From Leptospira semungkisensis (GTDB lineage Bacteria; Spirochaetota; Leptospiria; Leptospirales; Leptospiraceae): a DNA stretch of 64,000 nucleotides. A program made the translations under genes and the position numbers. The DNA is taken from assembly GCF_004770055.1 (NCBI RefSeq), contig NZ_RQEP01000005.1, forward strand, positions 1,548,816 through 1,612,815. The letters run 5' to 3'. Numbering within the stretch: the stretch's first letter is position 1; each line of letters begins with the position of its first letter. The notes under the pieces were generated by a model. That model made no database searches and had not been told where the DNA came from. It saw only the letters and a list, made by a program, of their open reading frames with translations. Below are positions 27,935-37,400 of the stretch, piece after piece.

Positions 27935-28765
27935 ATGGAAAGTCGATTCGAACATCGAGGTTATGTTTTTGAAGGAATTTCCGAGGGAGGTATCAGAACT
28001 TCCGTAACTATGCCTCGTTTAAATCTGATGTTCGATATAGGACATCAGAATCCTGCTCGCGTTCATATAGAAAGACTTTTGCTTACTCATGCGCATCTGG
28101 ATCATTCTGCCGGATTGCCTTATTATATTTCTCAAAGATCTCTTCGTAAACTTCCTCCTCCTAAGATCTATCTTCCTGAAAGTTTGGAAGCTCCTATGAG
28201 AGAGATCCTATCTTTATATTCTAAGATAGAGGGCTTTCCCTATCTTTACGATATGAGATCCTTGCAAGAAGGAGAAGAAGTGGAGCTGGATCCATATCAT
28301 TCCTTTCGAGCCTGGAAAACCTTTCATAGAGTGGAGTCTCAGGGTTATACGATCTATGAGAAGAAAAAGAAGCTTAAATCCGAGTTTAAAGGACTTAGCC
28401 AAGGCGAGTTACTTCAAAAGAAATCGGAGTCGGTGGAAGTAAACGAAGTACACTCGAAGCCGGTTGTTAGTTTTTCGGGAGATACTAAGATAGAGTATGT
28501 ACTTACTCATAAGGACGTGGCTGAGTCCGAAGTTATATTTTTAGAATGCACTTATATAGATCAGGAAAGGAATGTGGAAAATGCGAGAGAGTGGGGGCAT
28601 ATTCATTTGGATGAGATCCTCCATAATCTTTCCGCGTTTAAGAACGAAAAAATAGTGCTAATCCACTTCTCCAAGAGATATCCGATCCATTATATTAGAA
28701 AAGTATTATCTAAAAGGATCCCGGATTCGGAGAAGGATCGCTTTCATCTCTTTCTCCCGGAATGA
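27935..28765 (+). CDS. Metallo-beta-lactamase-fold hydrolase, RNase Z-like
   Basis: A 276-residue cytoplasmic protein with the metal-binding motif [14 protein letters not shown] (His52, His54, Asp56, His57), the later [12 protein letters not shown] and EVIFLECTY elements, and [11 protein letters not shown] near the C-terminus. This set resembles RNase Z/ElaC-type members rather than class B lactamases, though the typical tRNA exosite arm is not evident. It starts three bases after the M16 partner gene, so it belongs to the same operon. The substrate is unknown. Confidence 0.8.
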   Translation: MESRFEHRGYVFEGISEGGIRTSVTMPRLNLMFDIGHQNPARVHIERLLLTHAHLDHSAGLPYYISQRSLRKLPPPKIYLPESLEAPMREILSLYSKIEGFPYLYDMRSLQEGEEVELDPYHSFRAWKTFHRVESQGYTIYEKKKKLKSEFKGLSQGELLQKKSESVEVNEVHSKPVVSFSGDTKIEYVLTHKDVAESEVIFLECTYIDQERNVENAREWGHIHLDEILHNLSAFKNEKIVLIHFSKRYPIHYIRKVLSKRIPDSEKDRFHLFLPE

Positions 28766-28772
28766 GCAACGT

Positions 28773-29459
28773 ATGACATCCAAGGATTCCAATCGAAAAT
28801 ACGGAAACTCCATCTATAAGGAAGGACTAGAAGATTGGATCCATTCCGAGCTAGTGCAAAGGCCATTTCCTTGGCTAAAGGAATTGGAGGAGAAGGCTCT
28901 GCAAGATAGATTTCCTGTCTTGAGTCCTGCTTCAGGCTCTGTGCTCGCCTTCTTGGTCTCTTCTTGGAAGCCGGAATATATTTTGGAGTTAGGGACAGGA
29001 TATGGGATTTCTTTGTTCTGGACGATCTCTGCTCTTTCTTCCTTTGCAAAGATCACGACTGTAGATAGAGAGCCTCAGTTTATAGAGATCACAAAATCTT
29101 TTTTGCCAAAGATCGGATCTAACTCATTTGATCTAGAATTTAGAGAAGGAGAATGTTTGGATATTCTCCAGGAGTTTTTAAACTCTCCTGTCACGCAAAG
29201 TAGGGAGTTTCTATTTGTGGACTGCGATAAGATCCGTTACCCTGAGGTTTTAGAGAAGATCTTATCTCAAGGAAGAGATCGAAAACTAAGAGTAGCTTTT
29301 GATAATGTTCTTTGGCATGGACGGATTGCAGATCCGTCTAACCAGGCTCCTTCGGACCAAGCGGTTCGTAAAGTATGGTCTATGATCCAAGACTCTAAGC
29401 TTTCATATACGTTGTTCCCAGTGGGAGACGGAATATTATGTTTCGATTTTTCTCAATAA
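28773..29459 (+). CDS. SAM-dependent O-methyltransferase
   Basis: A 228-residue class I methyltransferase of the O-methyltransferase family 3 type. YILELGTGYGISLFWTI is the SAM-binding motif I (about residues 70-86), KITTVDREPQ motif II, EFLFVDCDKIRYPEVL the metal-site region, and AFDNVLWHGRIADPSNQAPS the family's metal-binding end. It follows the metallo-beta-lactamase gene by seven bases. The acceptor substrate is unknown. Confidence 0.88.
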   Translation: MTSKDSNRKYGNSIYKEGLEDWIHSELVQRPFPWLKELEEKALQDRFPVLSPASGSVLAFLVSSWKPEYILELGTGYGISLFWTISALSSFAKITTVDREPQFIEITKSFLPKIGSNSFDLEFREGECLDILQEFLNSPVTQSREFLFVDCDKIRYPEVLEKILSQGRDRKLRVAFDNVLWHGRIADPSNQAPSDQAVRKVWSMIQDSKLSYTLFPVGDGILCFDFSQ

Positions 29460-29513
29460 AAAGCTTGTTTGTCTCTTAAGCATCGTATTATATTACCGCG
29501 AAGGGTCGGTAAC

Positions 29514-30269
29514 ATGACAAAAATTTCTTTCCCTCGGATCATTGCAATTCTCGCTTGCTTGGTCCTCTTTACGTACGGCGTAACTGCACAAAATAAACCT
29601 GCGGCAGGAGATGGCAAAGGCACTTCTCTTGGATCTGCAGCAGAAGATCCGAAATACCAAGGCGATTACTTGGAAGAGTTTCATTTTGCAAGGACCTTGG
29701 ATTCCACTCAGAATAAACTGAAGGGAGACCTAGGAGCTTTGGAAGTGGTGGTCAAGAATTTCGGCTCTCAGGTCCAGGGTTCGCAGCAAGACTTCGACGG
29801 CATTTGGAAGAAGTATAACGAGGCATATCGTTATTCACTCATGCGCAAGTATGTGGTCGCAGGTCGTAAGATGAAGGAAACCGAGGACGAGACCAATAAG
29901 CTATACGGAAAGTTCTCCGACCTATATAATCAAAAAGTGGACCAACTTTTGGGAGAATGCGCCGATGCGATCGTTTCAATCGAGCAGAAGCAAGGACCAG
30001 GCAGCGCTGCCAAAGGTGCGGGGGGAAGAGAGATCTCCTTGAACCAACACAAACTGCAAATTGCTTACTACCAATTCATCCAAGCCGAGAGAATGAGAAG
30101 GGATTCTAGATATAAAGACAGTCTTATGCATCTTCGGATCGCTAAGGAATATGGTATTTCTATCCTCAGCAAATTGAAGACGGATGAGGAAAGTAAGAAT
30201 GTGAGAGAGAAATACAAGATAGACCTAAGCGATAACCGCAATATGGTCTACGCCGACTCTAAACTTTGA
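29514..30269 (+). CDS. Secreted helical protein, function unknown
   Basis: I start it at the ATG 29514 (251 residues), which gives the signal peptide [24 protein letters not shown]; the frame extends 15 codons upstream without sense. The mature protein is charged and probably largely helical ([40 protein letters not shown], and a third long helix [20 protein letters not shown]), with one Gly-rich break. I do not recognise the family. It stands alone, separated by 54 bases from the gene before and by a palindrome from the amidase. Confidence 0.72.
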   Translation: MTKISFPRIIAILACLVLFTYGVTAQNKPAAGDGKGTSLGSAAEDPKYQGDYLEEFHFARTLDSTQNKLKGDLGALEVVVKNFGSQVQGSQQDFDGIWKKYNEAYRYSLMRKYVVAGRKMKETEDETNKLYGKFSDLYNQKVDQLLGECADAIVSIEQKQGPGSAAKGAGGREISLNQHKLQIAYYQFIQAERMRRDSRYKDSLMHLRIAKEYGISILSKLKTDEESKNVREKYKIDLSDNRNMVYADSKL

Positions 30270-30275
30270 TCTCTT

Positions 30276-30293
30276 CCAGAAATTAATTTCTGG
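30276..30293. repeat. Perfect 18-base palindrome
   Basis: CCAGAAATTAATTTCTGG is a perfect palindrome six bases after the stop of the helical secreted protein and five bases before a TTGACG (30299). It could be the stem of a terminator or an operator for the amidase promoter. Confidence 0.6.
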
Positions 30294-30307
30294 ATTTCTT
30301 GACGTAT

Positions 30308-30345
30308 CTCCTACGGGTATCAGTTTTAGTAAGATACCCTAGGAG
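30308..30345 (+). promoter_or_regulatory. Hairpin covering the amidase Shine-Dalgarno
   Basis: CTCCTA (30308-30313), bulged C (30314) and GGGTATC (30315-30321) pair with GATACCC (30333-30339) and TAGGAG (30340-30345), making a 13-base stem with an 11-base loop. TAGGAG is the only Shine-Dalgarno-like sequence before the amidase GTG at 30362. The structure would hide it in the folded RNA; alternatively, if transcription starts downstream of TTGACG at 30299, the same sequence may be a DNA operator. Confidence 0.6.
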
Positions 30346-30361
30346 AAAAAAATTTCCTTTC

Positions 30362-31714
30362 GTGATCAAGAAGTTACTTTCCTCTCTAATCCTCTGCTTA
30401 TTTGCCTTCTCACTTTCCGCACAAGAATCTCCTAAGAAAACCTATAATATTGTTATAGATCCCGGGCATGGAGGCTTGGACTTAAAACCAAAAGAAGAGC
30501 ATGGGGATAAGTATGATCCCATCTCCAATAAATATCTGGAACCTTACAAAGCGGGGGCTCAGACAAAGAATAGAAGGGAAAGCGAAGTGGTTCTCGGACT
30601 GGCAAAGGAAGTGAAAGAGATCCTGGATCTCACTAAGACTGCCGAAGGTTTTGAAACATTTCGATCTCATGCAAAGAAGTTTACCGAGGATACATTGCCT
30701 TGGATCAGGATCGATTCAGATCTGACTCGAGAAGAAACAGCAAAAGAAGAAGGTGCCGATCTCAGTTCTGATCCTAACGCATTTTATAGATTGTATGATT
30801 ATCCGGACAAGAAGACCGGAAAACTACGTCCCGGAAGGATCTCCAGGATCAATGCAGCTCGCCCTTATCTAGTTCTTTCTTTGCATTTGAATCCGAGTTG
30901 GAAAGGACATCCTGGAGGAATGGCCGCTGTACTTTCTCCTTCTTATCGAACATTCTATTCTCTTCGAAAGATCTCCGAAGGAAATTCTTCCAAGTCATTT
31001 GAGAACGGACCTTGGAGTGAGTGGATGCGTTTTAAAATGGAATGGTCCCGTTTAGAAAATGCAGTCGCCGATGCTTGGATTTACTTCAACGGTTATTGGC
31101 CTAATAAGTCCGGAAAGAAAAGCGATCTCTCCAATTTCGAAGGGTATAGGCAGAACATGGTAACATGGAAGTATGCGGATCCTTCCGGTTGGATCGAAAA
31201 AGCGCTGTTAAACGGTCCAGGACCTTACGCCAAAAAACATTCAGAGTATTCTGCCAAAGGAAAATTTTGGGACAGAGAAAGAGCCGAGCCCGAGCTTTGG
31301 AGAAGAGAAGATGGTCCTGAAGAATTCGGCGGAGACAATCATTATGCCGCAGCTGAATTAATGAGATTCGTACAGTATGGTCTGAGAAAGATCCCTTACG
31401 AAGATGAAGAGCTCACTTCTCCCGGTCCGATCAATAAGCCTTATATCTCTACATATAGCCTTCCTACATTTATAAATGCGATCTCTGCTTATATAGAGAT
31501 CGGTTATATCGATAAGGAGAAGGATATGAAGATCCTCACTAAGAGAAAGAAAGATACAGCCATCTCTCTCGCAGTCGGGATCTATTCTTTGTTTCACGGT
31601 ATTAAAATGAAATCAATTGATTCTGCTTATATTCCTAAAGGAAAGAAGATCAACTGGTCGAGATACGAGAACTGGCAGGATAGCAACTATTTTCGGATTG
31701 TTCGCGAGGAGTAA
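30362..31714 (+). CDS. N-acetylmuramoyl-L-alanine amidase
   Basis: A periplasmic peptidoglycan hydrolase that cuts the amide between muramic acid and the stem peptide. The GTG at 30362 opens an exact signal peptide ([20 protein letters not shown]), 450 residues in all; frames further up give no signal. Amidase_3 zinc motifs: [11 protein letters not shown] (His36), the Glu in [15 protein letters not shown], and [12 protein letters not shown]. The catalytic C-terminal Glu is harder to place. Insertions make it much longer than the usual 180-residue catalytic domain. The Shine-Dalgarno lies unusually far (16 bases) from the GTG and inside a stem. Confidence 0.85.
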   Translation: MIKKLLSSLILCLFAFSLSAQESPKKTYNIVIDPGHGGLDLKPKEEHGDKYDPISNKYLEPYKAGAQTKNRRESEVVLGLAKEVKEILDLTKTAEGFETFRSHAKKFTEDTLPWIRIDSDLTREETAKEEGADLSSDPNAFYRLYDYPDKKTGKLRPGRISRINAARPYLVLSLHLNPSWKGHPGGMAAVLSPSYRTFYSLRKISEGNSSKSFENGPWSEWMRFKMEWSRLENAVADAWIYFNGYWPNKSGKKSDLSNFEGYRQNMVTWKYADPSGWIEKALLNGPGPYAKKHSEYSAKGKFWDRERAEPELWRREDGPEEFGGDNHYAAAELMRFVQYGLRKIPYEDEELTSPGPINKPYISTYSLPTFINAISAYIEIGYIDKEKDMKILTKRKKDTAISLAVGIYSLFHGIKMKSIDSAYIPKGKKINWSRYENWQDSNYFRIVREE

Positions 31715-31906
31715 GTTTCGCAAAATAATTTACGATCATCTATGGAAATAATGGTACCAAGCCCTTCTACTTGTTGTGACGTATTTGAAGGACTTAAATT
31801 CATCCAGCTTAGTTGGTTATTTGAATGTTAGAAAATCATTATAAATAAACATTTTTAATTAACGTGCATCTCGTTGCCAAGCGGTGGAGAGATTGTAGTC
31901 GTTTTC

Positions 31907-31937
31907 AAATTGCGAAAAAGAGGTTCTTTTGCAATTT
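31907..31937. repeat. Imperfect inverted repeat at the edge of the accessory block
   Basis: AAATTGC, one extra G and AAAAAGA pair with TCTTTTGCAATTT around the loop GGT (31907-31937), an AT-rich stem of about 13 pairs with two bulges. It lies 38 bases after the last gene of the minus-strand run. No strong T-run follows, so a terminator role is possible but weak. The rest of 31715-31974 shows nothing I can assign. Confidence 0.4.
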
Positions 31938-31974
31938 CGCCCGCTTTGTGAACTTAACTAAATTTCAGCGATTT

Positions 31975-32502
31975 CTAATCCAGTAAGAATTCTTTAACGC
32001 ATGGGATCATATACTTTTCTTTATCCTCTAAAGATGTTGGCCCCATTATCCCACGAGTCTGTAAGCACCAGTCAAGATGTCTCTTGCTAGGGGTATCGCT
32101 TTTTCGATTATCGCAACGGTAGTCAAGTGTATAAGATATATTATTTAGGTAGAGAGTATTTGAATTTTTGTCTCGTTCAATTGAAAAGGCGCAAACTAGA
32201 TACGAGTCACTTTCTGCCTTGATAGTGCTGTAATATTTTATCATCGCCGAATTTATATTTAAATCATTCATTTCATAAAATACCAAGCCCTTTGCGTGTT
32301 CTTTCTTATTCATTAGGAAGCTCGAGAGGCTTTCAATTTTATGAACGGAAATATTATACTTTCTTTCTTTTTCTGGGAGAATAGTCGCGCAACTAAGCCA
32401 ACTAATTGATAAAATGAAGCCAAGAGTTGGCACTTTTAAACTCATGATTTTATTTCTATTATATTGCAAAATGAAATTTGCTATATTGGTATTCCTGATC
32501 AC
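31975..32502 (-). CDS. Putative lipoprotein, function unknown
   Basis: A 175-residue AT-rich gene. Start at 32502 is uncertain: the internal Met before SLKVPTLGFILSISWLSC gives a clear lipoprotein signal ending in LSC, so the true start is probably 32445 (ATG after a Lys-rich stretch). The mature part has CAFSIERDKN and a Cys-containing C-terminus (CVKEFLLD). I do not recognise it. Last of the run of small genes behind the RHS gene; seven bases separate it from 32510. Confidence 0.6.
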   Translation of the reverse strand: MIRNTNIANFILQYNRNKIMSLKVPTLGFILSISWLSCATILPEKERKYNISVHKIESLSSFLMNKKEHAKGLVFYEMNDLNINSAMIKYYSTIKAESDSYLVCAFSIERDKNSNTLYLNNISYTLDYRCDNRKSDTPSKRHLDWCLQTRGIMGPTSLEDKEKYMIPCVKEFLLD

Positions 32503-32509
32503 TTACCGA

Positions 32510-33259
32510 TTATCTTTGAGTTTTGTCCGGTATTAAACTAATCTCCATTTCTTGATACTTAAAAATTGGAATGACTGCTTCTGGGACAAGTAAACCTCCC
32601 GCATAGCCGATTAAATTTGGCGTGGTAATAGCAAGAATTACTGCTCCCCCCCAAAATGTCCACCATGCAGCACTTGTTCCCCATCTAATATCTTTCTTTC
32701 CATTCAGACTAACTTGGATAGAAAGTTTATTGTCGCTTTTGAGCTTTGGACAAATATAAGTATTTTGGAATGTGCTATTCTTCGAATATTCAATTTTCTT
32801 GCATTCTTCAGTCTTTAGTTCATTAAAGGATTCTGCGTCATTTGATGTAACTCCAAAGAATATCCTTACGTTGCCATTTGTTTTTCCGACAAATATCTCA
32901 TTTGCTCCATAGTGTAGATCCAAAAATCCAAAATATTCGCCCTTAGGCGCGAATATCGAGTATAAAGGGTTATTTAAGTAAAATGTAGATTGGATGTCGC
33001 TATTTGATTCATATGATTGAATGCTGCTTTTACTTCGTAGCTTGGACCACAATACTATATTGCCAGAAATGTGGCCTTGATGGAAATTTATTTCCTTAAA
33101 TCCGAGAAAGTTTAAATCGATAATTTTTTGATCGTTTTCTTTGCCATACTCATCGTAAGGAGCCGATTTTAAGAAGACGAAATTGTCTTTATTTACCGGG
33201 CTGCAATTACATAATATATGCATCGCTAATATTAAAAATGCTGTCTTGCTATAATTCAT
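32510..33259 (-). CDS. Putative lipoprotein with C-terminal hydrophobic region
   Basis: A 249-residue AT-rich gene. The N-terminus MNYSKTAFLILAMHILCNC ends in a plausible lipobox (ILCNC). The mature part looks beta-rich (QGHISGNIVLWSKL, YSIFAPKGEYFGFLDLHYGA). A hydrophobic stretch near residues 205-230 (AAWWTFWGGAVILAITTPNL) with a conserved-looking WGTSAAWW resembles ends of other leptospiral exported proteins. Function unknown. The neighbour upstream is separated by about 245 bases. Confidence 0.65.
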   Translation of the reverse strand: MNYSKTAFLILAMHILCNCSPVNKDNFVFLKSAPYDEYGKENDQKIIDLNFLGFKEINFHQGHISGNIVLWSKLRSKSSIQSYESNSDIQSTFYLNNPLYSIFAPKGEYFGFLDLHYGANEIFVGKTNGNVRIFFGVTSNDAESFNELKTEECKKIEYSKNSTFQNTYICPKLKSDNKLSIQVSLNGKKDIRWGTSAAWWTFWGGAVILAITTPNLIGYAGGLLVPEAVIPIFKYQEMEISLIPDKTQR

Positions 33260-33503
33260 TAGAGTTTACGAAATACTATTTTGAAATTAAATTTGCAGTT
33301 TCCAAATATATATAAAATTCTTTCTTTGAATAAGTTTCTCGTTGAAATTGCATATTTATTTGTCGGATTAATCAAACACATAATATCGCCTTATTATGCA
33401 TCGTTGCTGGCGCTTCAATGTGGCTCTGTCTTTTAATTCGGGAATGATGAGAGAACACGGGTTCTCGTTTAATAGGAATAGTCTATGCGAGTGTTTATTC
33501 GAT

Positions 33504-33731
33504 TTAATTTCCGCCACAGACCGACGACAACTTTGTTTCGCATTGAACAATCCCAGCAAAATATAAAGCGCAGGTTTCGGACGGATTTGATTTTTGTGCT
33601 AAATTACAAAATTCGACATTTGCTAAAATACATGAATTTCTATCTTTCCTTTCTTTATCACAATTGTGATATGTAAAAGTGCATGAAGTTATAAGAGAGA
33701 TGATTAAAGCTAGTATTATTTTATATTGCAT
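33504..33731 (-). CDS. Small Cys-rich putative lipoprotein
   Basis: Taken from the ATG at 33731, a 75-residue protein with MQYKIILALIISLITSC, a convincing lipoprotein signal. The mature 60 residues contain seven further Cys (HNCDK, NSCIL, EFCNL, ETCAL, VQCET, SVCGG), arranged as a small disulfide-rich domain. I do not recognise it. It lies 13 bases after the stop of the gene at 33745 and may be co-transcribed with it. Base composition is AT-rich, unlike the chromosome around. Confidence 0.6.
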   Translation of the reverse strand: MQYKIILALIISLITSCTFTYHNCDKERKDRNSCILANVEFCNLAQKSNPSETCALYFAGIVQCETKLSSVCGGN

Positions 33732-33744
33732 TTTCGATAGATCC

Positions 33745-34416
33745 TTATGATCCGTTTTCAATAAATTTTTTGTAATTCTTTACAAATCCAAAATTATATT
33801 CATATTCGAAGATATAATGCTTGCCATTTCGATTTTCAATTTCAAGCAAATTTCGACCTACTATTTGCGATTTACTGGGTATTTGGATCAGGTATCGTTT
33901 GCAGGTAATTAAACCCACTGCCTTGCCTTCTTTTAAGTATTCTTCCGCAATTCTTTTGGGGAAAAAGCGACTCTTCTTTTTTCCAAGCATCCTATAGGGG
34001 TAGTTAAAATTATATTCCACTACTAAATCTATCGGCTCTTTATTTAATGAGAAAATATAATTGGAAGGATCGATAAATTTTTGATTTCCGCATATTTCCC
34101 ATAAAATCCCTTCTTCAAATTGATTGATTTGAAACGATTGATCCTTAAATGAAATATTAAAATTATTTGGATCAGATAAGATTTCTTGAAACGAATCTCT
34201 TTGAACATAATAAGCCTCAATTGAATAATCAGTTGGACCTAACAATAGTAGCGAATTAAAGTAATCGGTTTCCCCTCGATGAACGAGTCGGAATTGACTT
34301 GTCAATCCTTGTGAAATCAAATCATAATCTCTCAGAACATTTGCGCAGTTGCAGAGTAGCAATACTCCGATTATTTGTAAATAATTGGAGAAGTTTGATT
34401 TTGATTTCAAGGACAA
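33745..34416 (-). CDS. Putative lipoprotein coupled to the RHS gene
   Basis: A 223-residue protein. The N-terminus SNYLQIIGVLLLCNCANV has a lipobox-like LCNC. The mature part contains YFNSLLLLGPTDYSIEAYYV, ILWEICGNQKFIDPSNYIFS and FEYEYNFGFVKNYKKFIE. Its start lies ten bases inside the 3' end of the RHS gene, which suggests translational coupling; that position is typical of immunity or accessory genes, though no immunity family is recognised. AT-rich like its neighbours. Confidence 0.65.
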   Translation of the reverse strand: MSLKSKSNFSNYLQIIGVLLLCNCANVLRDYDLISQGLTSQFRLVHRGETDYFNSLLLLGPTDYSIEAYYVQRDSFQEILSDPNNFNISFKDQSFQINQFEEGILWEICGNQKFIDPSNYIFSLNKEPIDLVVEYNFNYPYRMLGKKKSRFFPKRIAEEYLKEGKAVGLITCKRYLIQIPSKSQIVGRNLLEIENRNGKHYIFEYEYNFGFVKNYKKFIENGS

Positions 34417-37400
34417 TCTAAGCCCTCAGTATGTTGTCTGTCATCGCCATCTTCCTCATCACCGCCCTTACCTTCAGGAGGATAACATGCTGCTGCACCA
34501 AAAGCTATCGTAATTCTATTAAGAAGCGGTAATCCTGTATTTGATCCAAACTGTAGCATAAAAATCGGTGGGCTCATATCCACATTGCAGTGCGGGACAG
34601 GTCCGTCCGAACGACTGCCGCAACTTATTGATATGTCTTCCTTAATGAATATCTTAACATCGATTTTTGCAAAGTGGAGATGGGTGTATTTTAAGATTTT
34701 TTTGCCTTGGAATGCTCCATAGGCTGCACCAGCGACTGCCCCAACTGCTGAACCTACTATGGCGCCGAAAGGACCTCCTATCGCACCACCAATTAAGAAT
34801 CCAGCTGCAGTTCCTATTATTCCTCCTAGGACAGATCCAGCAATGCTAGCTGCAAGTAAGGAAGTTGTGTATCCAAAGCTTGCCCAGCGTTTTGAACTTA
34901 CGTAAGTAGCAGATTGAAGGCGATTACCTAGACTATTAAAGTTAATAGTATTTGCACCGAAATTTAGTTTATTTGCTCGAATTGAATTTATAAAAGTAGC
35001 TTTCTGCAACCAATTTCCTGCCTTTCCGAGCGCGCCGCTCAACCAACTATGTCCATTCGGATCAACCCGATTCAATGGGTTTCCTCCGACATACATGTAG
35101 CGATTGAGTCCGTTTATCCCGCTATCAAAGCGATTATCGGCCTCGGCAAATCTCCCCAAGAAAGCATCATAATATCTAGATTTATAATAATACAGTCCCG
35201 TTTCGGAGTCTAAAATCTCTCCTGTATACTTGTATCTGAAAATATCGGGTCCAGTAGATTCCTTGAAGTTGATTTCACCATATGGTTTGTAGCTAACAAA
35301 GCTCACGCCGCTCTGACCGGGACCGGCAACCTGGTTTCCGACACCGTCCGTGAGCATAGTAGTAGAACCCAAATGATCTAAGCCATAGAAGTAGGCCCCA
35401 TCTACAGGTGCGCCGGATCCGTTTATCTCTCCTGAGCCGGGGTTAGCTTGGGTGATGAATGGTGTGTCTTCGGAAGTGGATTGGTTTTGTAAAACGAACC
35501 AAGGTGCATTTGCGTGACTATTTCTATTCAAGATTCCATTACAGTCTTGGAGCGTGAATACTCCAAAGAAAGAAAGTAACAATGCAGGAGATGCGAGTCC
35601 GGACAGTTTTGCTCTTTCGAGTATTACGTTTCCTTTAAGTAGAAACGGATACGCTAAATATAGTAAACCCAATAAAAATAGTATGTATGCAGCTCTTAGA
35701 TATGCAGTTGGAATACCATTTTGGAAGTATTTAGAATACATAAAGAAGCGAGTAATCGGACTCTTGATTCGATTCTTCCAATATTGACCACAATCGATTG
35801 CCTTATCCTTGCAGAAGCCGAGAGTGTCCAGCCAAGGGACAAAAAAGCTAAGTTTGTCGTTTGCTAGTGCGGCATGTCTTCCTTTTCCGTTGCCGTGATC
35901 CGTTTGGGTAATCTGCGTTAGGATCTCGCCTTGGAATCCTTTGATATACATTGTATGAGTGGCTTTTTGGCCTGGAGGATTGACGATTTCATACAAGTCG
36001 TCCATGTAATATGTGGCAGTGTTTGACTTTTGGTCAAAGGATTTGAATCGATTGCCTGCAGCATTGTATGTATACTTGATCGGTTCTCCCTTGGTTGGAT
36101 TGTATTCGATCATCTTTCCGTAAGAATCGTAGATCAAGGTATCACCATTTCTGGAAACCATATTGCCTGCTGCATCGTAAGAATAGTCGATTGCGCCTGT
36201 TGTGCTACTGTATACTCTTGTCACTGCGTTTGCATGGCTGGAATTTCCGTACGTGTATGTGAAGTTACCTTTCTGAAGCAAGTTACCATCGTTTCCGTAG
36301 ACATATTTTTCTGTTCCGTAGCTTCCCACCGCTTGCGTGATCCGGTCGTCTGTATCATACGTGAACGTTTGACTTCTGTCCGATCTGATATTGTCGGTTG
36401 TTGTGGTTATATTTCCGACTCCGTCAAATTTGTAGCTTGTGTTGGTTAAGAATGTCCCATTTGCTTTCTTCGCCGTTAACTGAGAAATTCTATAATTGAT
36501 CGTATTGATTGCTATATCCGTTACGACTCCATTCCCCATGGTTTTTCTGAATACTGGCGTTCCATCTACAAAGATCGGTCCTTCATATTTAGCGACTTCT
36601 GCTCCGGTGCTTTTTCCATCGGCCGTATCCATTGTGACTGTTTCTAAATTTCCATTGATCGAATATGTGTTGTGGACTTTGGATCCATCAGGGTAGGTGA
36701 GTGCGGTTCCTCGCCCGAGAGAATCGTATTCGATTTGGAAGTCTAACTTCATCCCATCGATGCTCTTTCTTTGGGAGGTTGCTTTTCCTTGGGCATTGTA
36801 TGCGAATTCCGTCATGCCGGCTGCATCGATCGTTTTAGTTAAACGACCGATTGAATTTGAGATTTCTGGTGCATCGTACGAGTATTGTATCGGCCCATCT
36901 CCGCCACTTGGATTTGTGTTCGTAATTCTCCCAATGGGGTCATATGTAAAATTCAAACTTTTACCTCTGGCATCCGTTTGCTTGGTGATCTGTCCAAGTG
37001 CATCATAATTGAAGCTGACTGTTCCTGAGTTTTGGTCGTTTACGCTCTTCTTTCTTCCTGCGATATCATATGTGAATGTGACACTTCTTCCGGCCGGATC
37101 AAGGATTGATGCTGGTTGTCCGTTACTTGCATAACTCGTGGCGATTGTTTTTCCATTTTGCGATTGGGAAATGATCTGCCCGAGTTCATTTTTCGTTTCT
37201 ATAAGAACTTTCGTTTTTCCATCTGGGTATTGGATGTTCTTAGTAGTGGTCAGCCCGTCATACGAAATTGCGGTGATAATATTTCCGAGTGGGTCAGGCA
37301 CAGTGTTTCCCGTCGGTCGCAAATCAGGATCATTATATTGATACGTCGTAAAAACGGGAGAAAGGTTGCTGAAATAAGGTTGGGATTTCTGCGTTATTTG

